Position numbers and translations under genes: made by a program. A DNA stretch of 64,000 bases from Dipteris shenzhenensis (Eukaryota > Polypodiophyta > Polypodiopsida > Gleicheniales). The DNA lies in the NCBI GenBank assembly GCA_047967505.1, contig CM106538.1; one strand, written 5' to 3'. The notes beneath the pieces were generated by a model that saw only the letters and a program-made list of their open reading frames with translations, was not told the origin of the DNA and searched no databases. Of this stretch, positions 10,593 through 21,555 are shown piece after piece; position 1 is the stretch's first letter, and every line of letters starts with the position of its first letter.

Positions 10593-11590
10593 TAAGGATA
10601 AGTCATTTTATATAGAACAATAAAATATTATTTGACAAAAGTACAATGTGTGCCACTGACAATCTATCCAATGATACAAGTATGACAATATGCCCAATGA
10701 TACCACTGTCATAATCTGCCCAAATATTGAATTTTGCTCATTGCTTAAGTCTTGTTGTGAGTATGAAACCGCATGTGAGCGAAGGGACTGACTCCAATTA
10801 GGAACTAGTCGGGAAAGTTTGAGGATGACTTCAATTGGCAACTTGGAAACTTATGTCTCCTCTAAGGCAAACTAATCTATGCTAATCTAGAGTACACCAA
10901 CCATCGAAGCAAATAAAAGCAAGAAATAATTTCTTTTACAAAGTTCTTTTTAATTTTCTTAGGTTATAAGTGTACATAAAAAGTAAACTTAAATATCACT
11001 TTCAAGTTAAAAGGTAACTGTTCTGTAACTTCTAAATTTATAACCTAAATAAAGTTAAATTTAGGAAGAGAGAAAAATATTTATTTTTTTAAAATCTTAA
11101 TTTCATTTGGAAAAATAAATCTCTAAGTACTAAATTTACAATGCATATAAAATCAAATTTAGCAAATTAAAAATATAAGTAAAATTAAGTTTCAAATCTA
11201 CATAACAATTTTTAATCTTAAATAAGTTCAAATTTACCAAACTTAAAATGTAAATAGACAATTAAAATAAAAATTTTTAAAGTACGAGAAACTTAACATT
11301 TAAATTGTTCCTAATTTAATAATTATCTAACTACTAAATTCAAATTTTAAATTTTAAAAAAATGTAACTTAAAAAAAATTTATTTGTAAACTTAAAATTC
11401 AAATTCATTTCATTTCATTTCTAATAATCCTCGGTTCTTATGATTTTTACTTAGGTATGATTTTTAAAAAAATAAACTAAAAATTATAAAAGTGAGAAGA
11501 CTTAAAATTTTTTAAAAGGTTGCTTCAAAATTCAAATTTTAGGTTTTGAGATACTCCTCTCTACAATTTAAAATGTTTAAAAAGGTTGTT
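10593..11590. other. AT-rich spacer, no gene seen
   Basis: Strongly AT-rich from about 10920 (many AAATTTA and TTAAAA words), with no usable frame or recognised element. Confidence 0.7.
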
Positions 11591-12634
11591 TCAAAGAATG
11601 AGGGAGGGGGGTGGAGCGGGGGGAGGGGAAAGGGGGGGGTGTGCACATGGCGAGGGGGTGCTGGGATGAGGGAGGGGTGGGGATTCAAATTTTGAATTCT
11701 CAGGCTCTCATGATTTCATTCCTCTTGTCATATGATTCATTTCTTCGTTTCTTCTTATCTTACCATCATTTTCATTCATCTTCTCCTCATTTTCTACTTG
11801 GTACGACTTCATATGGGCATGATTTGTGGGGTGTGTGTGATTGGGGTTAGGAATATCCACGGGTGAGGAGAAGGCATTGAAGACTGAGATGACTTCCTAA
11901 CCATCATACTTGGTGACTTCAAGATATGCTACATGAATTGTTTCAAAATTTCTCACCAAAGACCCGTGTGAGTCCTAGAGAGCTTGTAGCACTTTGTTAA
12001 CAGCCATAGCCCCATAATGAACATTATAGTCATAGAATGCATGGTAATGAGTGATTAGAGGTGATTGATCTTCATGATTTACTTTAACGGCTACAACCAT
12101 GGATGGAGCACAGTTGTGGGCCCTACGGGCTTACAGTTACAGGCCTTATGGGTTTTGAGCTATAAATGGCTCAAGATAAACCTCGCCAATCTAGGTTTTG
12201 AGCCTCCAATGGCTTAAGAATCGGATGGGTGAGGTTAACACAAGAACTATTTGGGACACCGGTACGAGCACCTCCTAATTCCCTGCTTGCCCCAAGAGCT
12301 CTTATATGGTTAACACAAGTGCTATTTTTGACACACGAAGAAGCGTAACAATAGGAGCTGCAATAGAAAGGGGGAAAGAAAGGATAGAGAAGATGCCTTG
12401 TCACCCTATGGGTCCAAAGCCTTGTGAATGGAAAGAGAGGGAGAGTGCAAAAAGGAAAAGGGTTGGCCCTCCCTTCAAAAGGTGACTTGTATAAAAGGTC
12501 AAATGGTTGACTTTGGTCTTCATTGTTGTATGCACCTTGTAGTTTGGAATACAAGCTCCCTCTTGTCTTCCAAGAGTGCCTTTGGGTGTGTTGTCGTTTC
12601 CCTTGTAGTGCCTTTATGTTTGCCACTCCATCCC
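11591..12634. other. No gene recognised; G-rich patch at its start
   Basis: Begins with a GGGAGGGGGG-rich stretch (11600-11690). The rest holds only short, unsupported frames. Confidence 0.5.
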
Positions 12635-12890
12635 CTTTCACTCTCTCCTTCCATCCTCCTCCCCCTCCCTTCTTCCCTCTCTTCTCTCCCCTTCTCCCTC
12701 TTCTCTCCCTTTTCCCCCTTCCCCCTTTTTCTTGTGGAAACACATCGCAACAATCCAAGAGCTGCTTGAGTGACACATGTGGATGGCTCGTGATTTGCAT
12801 TGCTCTCACAAGGAGTAGCTTGGAGTGGAGGCTCCATCGACATTCGTTCAAGATACCCCCATGACACATGAGTCACTGTTGAGACTACAT
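12635..12890 (+). repeat. Dispersed repeat R2, copy 1
   Basis: A C/T-rich tract (CTCCCCCTCCC, CTTCTCTCCC) is followed by CTTGTGGAAACACATCGCAACAA, a diverged segment, then GCATTGCTCTCACAAGGAGTAGC and TGGAGTGGAGGCTCCATCG. The same order occurs at 57340-57595 on the same strand. The non-low-complexity half is about 80 percent identical by eye. Non-coding. Confidence 0.7.
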
Positions 12891-13406
12891 ATCTTTGGCT
12901 CCATTGCTAGGGAGTTCAAGGTATGCTTTTGCATTGCATTTGCCTTCTCTCATCATTTACCCACCGTACATTGTTTCAAGCTTAACTTGGAGCTTTGTTA
13001 GTGGAGTTGTAGGAGTGGAATAGGTGGAGTTTGGATGGAAAAAAGGTGAAAACTGTCATTTTTCATTGGAAAGCTTGTTTTTTATGTTTGTTATTGTGAA
13101 GATTTCTGAGGTGTGTGTGATAGCAAATCCTAACAAAAACACCTAAAAATGGAGATGGAAGCTCAATTTCAAAATGGTTCTTGAGGGTGGACATCCCAAC
13201 TTGTAGAAATTTCTCATTCATGCACTAAGAGGATGTTTTTTGTTCTTCTTTGTTTAGTATAGGTAGTATAGATTTTGCATAGCACCCACAAACACTCAAG
13301 GCTAGAACAAAAACTCAAAAATCACTTGAAATCACCAAACGAAAGTTGGCAAAATTTGTGTTCTTAGACATTTCCTATCCCCATGGGTCATCGCCATAGT
13401 GCTATC
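12891..13406. other. Host sequence flanking element A2, no gene seen
   Basis: No recognised frame or repeat. The final five bases, CTATC (13402-13406), are the left copy of the A2 target-site duplication. Confidence 0.6.
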
Positions 13407-13704
13407 TGTAAAGAATAAGGGAGAGAGATAGGAGACTCAAGTTCAGCTTTCTTCACAACACACAAAAGAGAGAGGACACAAGGTTGGAGGGTGAAGCCTT
13501 TCTTCACTTTTGCATACAACTACAATACAATAGAAGAGGGAAATACCCTATATGTCAAAACCTAGAATACGTGGTTCATATGTGAACCCAAACCAAAAAC
13601 ATATGTGGTAGTCTAACTACACCACGAGTACAACTAACATAGGCGGTGACATAAATGATAGTCATCCAGGAGATATGTCGGGGATAGAGCTTGATATCTC
13701 AACA
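13407..13704 (-). repeat. 3' LTR of A2
   Basis: Minus-strand start TGTTGAGATATC, end TTCTTTACA. The polyprotein C-terminus reads about 43 bases into this LTR, to a stop at 13662. Confidence 0.97.
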
Positions 13705-15518
13705 CTCCCCCTCAAGCTCAAATCCATCTCACGTACACCAAGCAAGCTCCTAAATCTGCGAAGCTTCTCGGTACCCAATGCCTTCGTAAAAATATCAGCC
13801 ACCTGCTCCTCAGTGCTGACATAGACAAGATCAATCTCACCAGCTAGAACCTTCTCTCTCACAAAGTGATAATGCACCTCAATGTGCTTCGTTCTAGCAT
13901 GATAAACTGGGTTATTAGCAAGCATGATGCTGCTAATGTTGTCACAATGAATGACAACTACTGCATGAACTGACTGTCCCATATCTGCAAGTAGCTTCCG
14001 TAACCAAGCTACCTCACATGCAGCCATTGCTGCACCCCTGTACTCAGCCTCTGTGCTCGACAAGGCAACTGTTGGCTGCTTCTTGCTGCTCCAACTGATG
14101 GCACCACTCCCAAGGGAAAACATAAAACCACTAGTAGATCTCCTGTCTGAGACACTACCAGCCCAGTCAGCATCTGTGTATCCATGTACCTGTAATGCAC
14201 ACCCAGCTTCATAAAACAGTCCATAATGCAATGTGGACTTCACATACCGCAGTATGCGCCTAGCCGCATCCAAATGTGGCTTCCTCGGTGCCTGCATAAA
14301 CTGACTCACCAGCCCCACAGCATAGCTCAAATCTGGTCGGGTTATAGTCATGTAAATCAAGCTACCTACTATGCGCCTGTACATAGTAATATCTTCAAGA
14401 AGCTCACCTGACTCTGCATTGAGCTTCACATTCTGCTCCAATGGAACAGAGATAGGCTTACAGCTTGTCATCCCATATTTGGATAGCATGTCCAAACCGT
14501 ATTGCCTTTGCAACAGCCATATCCCACTCGGGGATCTAATAACCTCAATGCCCAAGAAGTAACGCAGCTCTCCCAAATCCTTCATCTCAAATTTCTGCTT
14601 CAACAGCAGCTTCACTTCATTAATGTCTGCATCACTATCACCTGTAATAATCAAGTCATCAACATAGATGACTATAAGCACAATCCCTCTGTTTGTCCTT
14701 TTCACATAAAGTGAAAAATCTGAATTGGAAATCTGAAATACAATAGTGACAAGATATTGTCCTATCTTGTCTGACCATGCCCTCGGCGCCTGTTTTAAGC
14801 CATACAAGGCTTTGCGCAACCTGCATACAAAATCGGGGTGTGCTTTATCCTCATAACCTTCTGGCTGCATCATATAAACCTCTTCCTGCAAGTCACCATG
14901 CAAGAAGGCATTTTTCACATCCATCTGATGCAAAGACCATCCCTTTGCAGCAGCCATAGCAATTACTGCTCTCACGGTTGCCATCCTTGCAACTGGGCTG
15001 AAAGTTTCCTCATAGTCAATTCCATATGTCTGTGCAAAACCTTTGGCAACCAATCTTGCCTTGTACCTGCTAACAGACCCATCAGCATTGTGCTTTACTT
15101 TGTAAACCCACTTGCAGCCAATAGCCTTCTTATCATGAGGCAAAGGCATCAAATCCCAAGTGTGGTTTGCATCCAAGGCAGCCATCTCTTCATCCATAGC
15201 TGCTTCCCAATTTTTATGCCCTGCTGCATCCTCAAAACATGTGGGCTCTGGCTCCTCTAGAACCTTGACCATATAAGCATAGTGATGTGCTGTATACCCA
15301 TCATATCTCAGCCTGTCAACTGGATACTTAATACGAGTGGACCTCCGTACAACTGGATCAGTTGCAGGAGTCTTTAAATCATGCCTGCTTTTCCTTGCAC
15401 CAGGTGTAACAACAGAAGGAATCCCAAGTTCCTCATCAAGGCTCATTTCAGAGCCACTTGACTCTCCATCAACATGAGAGCTACCAGCAAACACATCAAA
15501 CACTGGAGCATGGTCCAC
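13662..15518 (-). CDS. pol: A2 polyprotein, RT-RNase H half (after the in-frame stop)
   Basis: A 618-codon frame in register with the upstream Gag-PR-IN frame. Connecting segment: RRSTRIKYPVDRL. Reverse transcriptase: CKWVYKVKHNADG, KARLVAKGFAQ, MDVKNAFLHGDL, ALYGLKQAPRAW, and the catalytic YVDD at codons 285-288 of this half. RNase H: DADWAG, STSGFMFSLGS, ALSSTEAEYRGAA, CDNISSI, TKHIEVHYHFVREKV and ADIFTKALG. RT and RNase H copy element RNA into cDNA in the particle. No other stop or frameshift is visible. Separate translation from Met at 15518 is unlikely in life; this is the distal part of one polyprotein. Confidence 0.95.
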   Translation of the reverse strand: MDHAPVFDVFAGSSHVDGESSGSEMSLDEELGIPSVVTPGARKSRHDLKTPATDPVVRRSTRIKYPVDRLRYDGYTAHHYAYMVKVLEEPEPTCFEDAAGHKNWEAAMDEEMAALDANHTWDLMPLPHDKKAIGCKWVYKVKHNADGSVSRYKARLVAKGFAQTYGIDYEETFSPVARMATVRAVIAMAAAKGWSLHQMDVKNAFLHGDLQEEVYMMQPEGYEDKAHPDFVCRLRKALYGLKQAPRAWSDKIGQYLVTIVFQISNSDFSLYVKRTNRGIVLIVIYVDDLIITGDSDADINEVKLLLKQKFEMKDLGELRYFLGIEVIRSPSGIWLLQRQYGLDMLSKYGMTSCKPISVPLEQNVKLNAESGELLEDITMYRRIVGSLIYMTITRPDLSYAVGLVSQFMQAPRKPHLDAARRILRYVKSTLHYGLFYEAGCALQVHGYTDADWAGSVSDRRSTSGFMFSLGSGAISWSSKKQPTVALSSTEAEYRGAAMAACEVAWLRKLLADMGQSVHAVVVIHCDNISSIMLANNPVYHARTKHIEVHYHFVREKVLAGEIDLVYVSTEEQVADIFTKALGTEKLRRFRSLLGVREMDLSLRGSVEISSSIPDISPG

Positions 15519-15542
15519 TTTTTCTTTTCCCTTATGTGATAC

Positions 15543-18017
15543 CTACACAACACTATCAGGACTGCCATGTGACGATTCACTAGATCTCAATCTCCCTGTC
15601 CATGCATTAGATCCACTAGTAGAGGACTCTCTGGGTCCACTCAAGGCTTGAGATTGCTGCTCTGCATTTATTGCAGCATTCCCATTTCCTGCATCTGCAT
15701 CTCCTACCATAACAGTTGGTGCATACCAGCTGCTCATTTCATCAAAAACAACATCTCTGCTCACTTGCATTTTGCGGGTGGAAGGGTTATAACAGCGATA
15801 CCCTTTCTGGTGCTGAGCATATCCAATAAAGATGCATTTTTCTGCCTTTGGATCCAGCTTTGTTCTCTTCTCATCAGGAACATGAACATAAGCTATGCAA
15901 CCAAATACCTTCAAGTGAGAAATATCTGGTTTTTGGCCTGTATACATTTCTTCAGGCGTCATGCCATGGACAGCTGCAGTGGGGGTTCTGTTCATAATAT
16001 AAACAGCAGTTGCTACTGCTTTAGCCCAAAAATAATCAGGCATGTTTTTCTCATTTAGGATCGCCCGTCCTACTTCTGCAATATGCCTGTTCTTCCTTTC
16101 TGCAACCCCATTCTGCTGAGGGGTAGACCTGCATGAGTACTTCCTTTGAATTCCCTGTTCTTTCAGATATTCACAAAATTCTTCTGAAAAGTACTCTCCC
16201 CCTCCATCAGATCTTAGCACTTTAATATGCACACCTTTCTCTTTTTCAACCATGGCCTTAAAAGCCTTGAAATGGCTGAACACTTCACTTTTGTGCTTCA
16301 TAAAATAAATCCACACCTTCCTAGTGTAGTCATCAATAAACGTCACATAATAATGGCATCCACCAATAGAAGCAGCTTTGGTTGTCCAAACATCTGAATG
16401 GATCACTTCCAAAGGTCTTCTGCTCACCTTAGCATTTTTAGGAAATGCATGTCTGGCCTGCTTACCCATTTGGCATGCTTCACATACCTTTTGCATTCCC
16501 TCAACTCTGAATTTAGGCAAACCTGCAACAATGTTTTTCGTTTGCATAGATTTCAGCCTTTGTATATTCACGTGCCCAATGCGCTTGTGCCATATCTCAA
16601 TATCTGCAATGACACCTCTCCCATGCGCAAACATAGCAGCTTTCACCTCAGGCATATCAACATCCAAGGTGAACATTCTTCCATTTTTGTTGCCTTTCGC
16701 AACCAAGCGGCATTTATTTTTCAGGTCTTCAACAAAGCATCCATCAGGATTAAATCTAACCTGCAAACCTTGCTCAACCATCTGGCCAACTGAAACCAGG
16801 TTCTTAGTGATTTTTGGAACATGAAGTACATCTGCCAAGTACTTCGTTTTGCCATCCTGCATAGCCAATGGCACTTTACCAACCTGCGTAATTGGGTGCG
16901 CAGTATCATCACCTGTTTCAACATAACCTGGCTTATCCAAATTTCTGACATCATGAAACCACTCACCATGACTGGTCATGTGGTTAGAGGCACCTGAATC
17001 AACATACCAAACATCATTGCAAGCTGCAGCATCTCCTGACATGGAGTTAACCATATGCTGCATCACAAAAAGGTGCTCATTTCTATCGTCACCATGCCCA
17101 CTTGATGATGCATAGTTGCTTTGCTGCAACTTTCCACTTTTGATGTCATTCTGCTTTTTATAGCATGTATTCTCCTTGTGTCCATGCTTTCCACAATAAT
17201 AGCATTCTATGCTGCTATTTACTTGCTGGTTCCTTTGCCATGAACCACGGCCTCTTTGGCTCCCCCTGCCTCTAGAACTACCACGTCCTCCTCCATAGGA
17301 CTGGTTTTCCTGTTGTTGCTGTTGGTTCTGATTTCCTGCACGGCCACCAGAACGGCCTCTTCCTCTACCTCTGCCTCTACCTGTATTCGAGTAGAAAGCA
17401 GTCTCTTGAGAAGTTGAGGTGGCTGAACCACCATTCCTTTGCTCTTCACTCAGCAAGAGAGCAATAAGTTCCTGAAAATCAGGAAATGTTTCACGGACTC
17501 CAATAGATGTCCGAAATTGTGCATAATCTTTCCCAAGACCATTCAAGGTCACGGACACTAAGTCCTCATCATCAACAGGTGCTCCAATGGAGGCAAGAGA
17601 ATCTGCAAGGCCTTTCACCTTCAAGGAATACTCATTTATATTCATATTTTTCCTTTGCACATTGTGCAACTCCTGCTTTAGCTGCATCTTTCGTGCTTTG
17701 GTATTTGTGCTATACAGCTTCACCAATGTATCCCATGCCTCCTTAGGCGTCTCTAGATCCTGTATATGCACAATCATAGAATCTGAAATGCTAACGGACA
17801 GCCAATACAGGCATTTTCTGGCTTTTTCATGCCATTCTTTAAAGGCCTTCAATTCAGCAGGAGTGGGAGCAGCACCCAAAACTGGTTCTGCAGTTTCACC
17901 ACTGATGTAATCCCAAACTCCCTTTCCCATAAAGAAGTTTGTCATCCTGAACTTCCATGCTTGGAAGTTGTTCTTGTCAAGCTTCTCACTGACAATGGTA
18001 GACAGATTCTCAGACAT
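15543..18017 (-). CDS. gag-pol: A2 polyprotein, Gag-protease-integrase half
   Basis: I start at MSENLSTIVSEKLDKNN (18017), the usual start context of this Gag group, rather than nine codons upstream. Gag occupies about residues 1-270, with an RG/Q-rich linker at about 213-263. The zinc knuckle CYYCGKHGHKENTC is at 272-285. Protease active site DSGAS begins at 340. The pre-integrase zinc segment (WHKRIGH...CEACQMGK) follows at about 475-520. The integrase triad is Asp542, Asp604, Glu640, with 35 residues between the last two (DD35E). The frame ends at a TAG at 15543-15545. The paralogue near 60.7 kb has a Gln codon there, so a single nonsense change separates this from the RT half. Confidence 0.95.
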   Translation of the reverse strand: MSENLSTIVSEKLDKNNFQAWKFRMTNFFMGKGVWDYISGETAEPVLGAAPTPAELKAFKEWHEKARKCLYWLSVSISDSMIVHIQDLETPKEAWDTLVKLYSTNTKARKMQLKQELHNVQRKNMNINEYSLKVKGLADSLASIGAPVDDEDLVSVTLNGLGKDYAQFRTSIGVRETFPDFQELIALLLSEEQRNGGSATSTSQETAFYSNTGRGRGRGRGRSGGRAGNQNQQQQQENQSYGGGRGSSRGRGSQRGRGSWQRNQQVNSSIECYYCGKHGHKENTCYKKQNDIKSGKLQQSNYASSSGHGDDRNEHLFVMQHMVNSMSGDAAACNDVWYVDSGASNHMTSHGEWFHDVRNLDKPGYVETGDDTAHPITQVGKVPLAMQDGKTKYLADVLHVPKITKNLVSVGQMVEQGLQVRFNPDGCFVEDLKNKCRLVAKGNKNGRMFTLDVDMPEVKAAMFAHGRGVIADIEIWHKRIGHVNIQRLKSMQTKNIVAGLPKFRVEGMQKVCEACQMGKQARHAFPKNAKVSRRPLEVIHSDVWTTKAASIGGCHYYVTFIDDYTRKVWIYFMKHKSEVFSHFKAFKAMVEKEKGVHIKVLRSDGGGEYFSEEFCEYLKEQGIQRKYSCRSTPQQNGVAERKNRHIAEVGRAILNEKNMPDYFWAKAVATAVYIMNRTPTAAVHGMTPEEMYTGQKPDISHLKVFGCIAYVHVPDEKRTKLDPKAEKCIFIGYAQHQKGYRCYNPSTRKMQVSRDVVFDEMSSWYAPTVMVGDADAGNGNAAINAEQQSQALSGPRESSTSGSNAWTGRLRSSESSHGSPDSVV

Positions 18018-18582
18018 TTTACAAATCACGAATTGCAACAGCAACCTGTAAACACAGCAAATGCCTCAGAAGGGCAAATAGCAAAACTTCTGCAAAGAGC
18101 CTCACAGGGGCAGATCTGCAACACTGACGAAAGTGGTATTTCACCACACAGTCACTTCCTCGTGACGATTTTGCATCAACAGGCAACAGGCATGAATCTG
18201 GAACTCCCAATATCTCTGCACACAGGCATACGATGCAATTTCTGTGGCACCTTTCCACCGACTAGCCGCGCGGTGGTCGCACAGCAAAAACAGGGCCTTT
18301 TTCTGAGTGCCTGCGAAGAACTTCCGCCCTCAAAACGGGCCCCGAAACGGCCTCAAATCAGAAAAATAAAGTCACCAGGGGCTTCGCCGTCTCCCGCAGC
18401 ATATACTGCGCTCTCGCCGCACCGCGAAGGACCTCTCAATCTGAAGCAGTGCACTCCTGCACTTCTGGCTGTGCTACCTGTAGAGATTTGCTCCCAAACT
18501 CGAAATAGGAAAGCTGCACTGGTCCTCTTACCAGGACACCACAAGCTTGGCTAGCTTTCTTGAGCTCCTTACCACGAACAAG
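18018..18582 (-). other. 5' leader of A2
   Basis: About 565 bp between primer site and gag start on the minus strand. The first 120 bases resemble the A1 leader at 63026-63165 (GGAGCTCAAGAAAGC, TTTGGGAGCAAATCTCT), which ties the two subfamilies together despite their different LTRs. Confidence 0.8.
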
Positions 18583-18594
18583 GCTCTGATACCA
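18583..18594 (-). other. Primer binding site, A2
   Basis: TGGTATCAGAGC on the minus strand, complementary to tRNA-iMet, directly next to the LTR end. Confidence 0.95.
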
Positions 18595-18892
18595 TGTAAA
18601 GAATAAGGGAGAGAGATAGGAGACTCAAGTTCAGCTTTCTTCACAACACACAAAAGAGAGAGGACACAAGGTTGGAGGGTGAAGCCTTTCTTCACTTTTG
18701 CATACAACTACAATACAATAGAAGAGGGAAATACCCTATATGTCAAAACCTAGAATACGTGGTTCATATGTGAACCCAAACCAAAAACATATGTGGTAGT
18801 CTAACTACACCACGAGTACAACTAACATAGTCGGTGACATAAATGATAGTCATCCAGGAGATATGTCGGGGATAGAGCTTGATATCTCAACA
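18595..18892 (-). repeat. 5' LTR of A2
   Basis: 298 bp, identical to the 3' LTR except at 18831. CTATC follows at 18893-18897. Confidence 0.97.
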
Positions 18893-18897
18893 CTATC

Positions 18898-19498
18898 TCA
18901 CCGACCTGTCTCCATAGTGCTATCCCCATGGTCAAATCTTCATTGACCTATTTTCTTAGCCCCTATCCCCACAACCTAACTTCTAACTACCATTTAACCC
19001 ACCGCCCTAATTAATACGTGTCAGAATTTGCTATCCCGTTGGTCTCGTAGGCATTGACCTGTGGTCTTGAGACTATGCCCATGACCCGTTGCCCTACTTT
19101 CAATCCCATGCTCGTCGCCATACTTACATCCTGCCACACTGAGCATCCCGCCACTCATAGCCTTAGCTCTAACCACATGATCATGGGCATACCATCTACA
19201 TTCCATCTCGCTGACACGTGTCAACTTCCTATCCCTAGCCCGTTGCTTTTGCTCTAACCCTATGCCCATCACTTTAGCTCTAACCCTACACTCGTCACTT
19301 TAGCTCTAACCCTACTCCCGTCACTTTAGCTCTAGCCCAGACCTCGATATCTCTTAGACAGTTAAAAAATACAAAATTAAATTTGAGCCGAGGTGTACCA
19401 CCTTGGAGATCTCATACATACACTTGACGTCTGAAAGAATTTTGTCCAAGGAAGCCGAGCCTCGAGGATAGTGTTTTGAGCTACGCTCAACCTGCCAA
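18898..19498. other. No gene seen; includes a 26-bp tandem repeat
   Basis: Host sequence to the right of A2. At 19269-19340 a TCACTTTAGCTCTAACCCTA unit repeats three times at 26-bp spacing. It ends where the LTR of the family C copy becomes recognisable. Confidence 0.55.
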
Positions 19499-19623
19499 AA
19501 CTCAAACAAATATATAAATGAATGAAAAAGAAGATTAGGGTGTTCTGCACCCACCAAAACTTTTGTGGCTCTCTGTTTCTCTCTCTCCCTCTTCCGTTCT
19601 TGCTTCCGTTGAGAGCACTCTCA
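19499..19623 (+). repeat. 5' LTR of the outer family C copia copy, 5'-truncated
   Basis: From ACTCAAACA onward it matches the complete 173-bp LTR at 24568-24740 and ends in CTCTCA. The first 45 or so LTR bases are missing or replaced, so no target duplication can be read. The primer site TGGTATCAGAGC follows at 19626-19637 after an AC spacer. Confidence 0.8.
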
Positions 19624-19637
19624 ACTGGTATCAGAGC

Positions 19638-21087
19638 CCAAGTGATCTAGCTGAGCGTGCATGAATGCTTGAAGCTCAGTAACTCTGTGGGAGGAAGGAG
19701 AAGCTCTGTGGAAAGCTTTGTGGGTGACTACTTGCATTCGAGTGAAACATTCGAGTGTACACAGACCTTGGAAGAACCTTTGGAAAAGTCACTTTGGTTT
19801 TGCGAAGTGGTTTTGAGAGCTTGTTAAGTGTTTTCAAAGAAAAAGTCGTTTTTTGAGCTTTTCCCTGTTTCGTTTGATGACAGAGACCCCGTATTGACTT
19901 ATAGAGGCAACTATTGCTTGCTTTTGGTATCCACATCACTTCAGGAGCTTGGAAACACCTTCATTCTTGAATCTAGGATCATTCCATTAGATTTTTGACT
20001 CACTCTGTCAGTTTCTGCGTTTTTCTGCCCAGGTATTGGAACTCAAGTTTGGAGCAACCATTTGCAGATTTGTCAGTTCTGGTGGACTCAGGAGGTTCTA
20101 AAACTTCTATGTTGCTCATCATCACACTCCGGTGGAGTTTACAAACAGCTCTGTTTTCAAAAACGTTTTTCAGTCTGTGTGTTGCACCCAGTGATTGAGA
20201 CCATGGTTTCCAAATCCGTCTATCCCATTGCGTTCCGGACACCCAAAACCCCCTACTTGTCAGTTCTTATGCGATTCGGTGGAGGATTTTCAGAGTTATA
20301 GATCTCTGTGTATTCAATTTCATCTCTCTGTTATGCATTTTTCATTCTAAGGTTTTGAAACCTTAGATTTATGCCACATGGCAGTGGATAAGTGTTGACT
20401 CCCATTTCTCACTCATCGGTTGGGATTTTAGAGTTCCAGCAGAAGAGAGATATTTGTAGATTTTCTTGTTGAGTCTGATTATGCAATTGCACCCATGTTT
20501 TGAGGCATCTTAGGTTCTACTTTTCAGTAGTGGTCATTACCGTGGGACTATGATTTCTTGAGCATACCTTATGTAGATCACTCTGGTTGAAGTTTGAGCA
20601 GTGTACACTCATTCGTGGTGTGCATTGGGTTGCAGTGGATGATTTATAGGCCATTTGGATGCATTGTGGTCCTTATTGGATGCGCTAATAGGCCCAAACT
20701 GCCTTGTGGGATGCTATTTTTATGGACGCTTTGCACATGGATGCTATTTTATGCTGAGGGATAGCTTTAACACATTGTAGGTGATGCACTGATAGTGCTA
20801 TGCTCTCTTGGATGGGATATTATTAATGCATATGCCAGTGGACGATGTTTATGCTTGAGTCATTTGGCACTTATTGGCATTTTGGATTGCCATTGCAGTT
20901 GGCATTTTCTTTTGGGCCAGATTTGCTCATATGGATGCATAGTATATGCACATGAGTCAGATGCTTTGAGACATGAGTTTTGGTGATATTTCACTCTATT
21001 GTGGCATACACATTTGGGTGCACCTGGTATTTGGTGTGATTCTCTCTTGTAGGCACTAGCATTTGGGATTTTTGCTTCATTTGCATC
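19638..21087 (+). other. 5' leader of outer family C copy
   Basis: About 1.45 kb of leader between primer site and gag ATG, unusually long. The same sequence is present on the minus strand at 23727-24472 and at 24755-25221, which is what lets the inversion described in the findings be read. Confidence 0.75.
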
Positions 21088-21555
21088 ATGGCATCCTCTT
21101 CCATGTCTGAAAAGGAGTTTTTTAGCATTAAGAAGTTTGATGGGATAAACTTTTCTTTGTGGAAAGAACAAATAAGGGATGTGCTTATTCAAAAGAAGTA
21201 GATTAAACCCTTGGCAGGGATTGAAGCTAAGCCTGCAAATATGTATGAGGATGATTGGAATGAGTTGGATGCATTAGCAAAATCTACTATTAGACTTCAT
21301 CTTGTAGAGTCAATTTATTTCACAGTAGTAAATGACCAGACTACAGAAGATTTGTGGAAGAAACTGTGTGCCACTTATGAAAAGGAAAGTGCCTCTAATA
21401 AAGTTTACCTCATGAAGAGGTTGTTTGAGCTGCAGATGAAGGAAGGGGTCTCCATTGCTTCTCACTTGAATAAATTCAATATTATTTTCAGCCAGCTTCA
21501 AGCTCAAAAGATGAATTTTGATGCAGAGACTAAGGCAATATTTCTCTTATTCTCA
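21088..21555 (+). pseudogene. gag: Family C copia Gag, N-terminal part (outer copy)
   Basis: Starts MASSSMSEKEFFSIKKFDG and follows the inner copy's Gag almost residue for residue (FSLWKEQIRDVLIQKK, EDDWNELDALAKSTI, NKVYLMKRLFELQMKEG). TAG at 21199-21201 replaces a CAG in the inner copy. The homology ends abruptly after DAETKAIFLL at 21555, where the sequence switches to the opposite-strand integrase of the second copy. Confidence 0.88.

Larger units (their letters stand above)
13407..18892 (-). mobile_element. Complete, recent Ty1/copia retrotransposon (A2)
   Basis: Both 298-bp LTRs are present (13407-13704 and 18595-18892) and differ by a single base (13643 G versus 18831 T). CTATC flanks the element on both sides as a 5-bp target duplication. 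On the minus strand the order is LTR, primer site, leader, Gag-PR-IN-RT-RNase H, purine tract (13705-13714), LTR: a full 5.49-kb copia element. One in-frame TAG (15543-15545) splits the polyprotein. The near-identity of the LTRs indicates very recent insertion. A1 and the 59-61 kb copy are related, with clearly different LTRs. Confidence 0.97.

Noticed and set aside
12171-12876. Frames of 113-232 codons on both strands
   Set aside because: They overlap each other over a C/T-rich tract inside repeat R2; composition is Lys/Arg/Gly/Glu or Pro/Ser/Leu bias without motifs.
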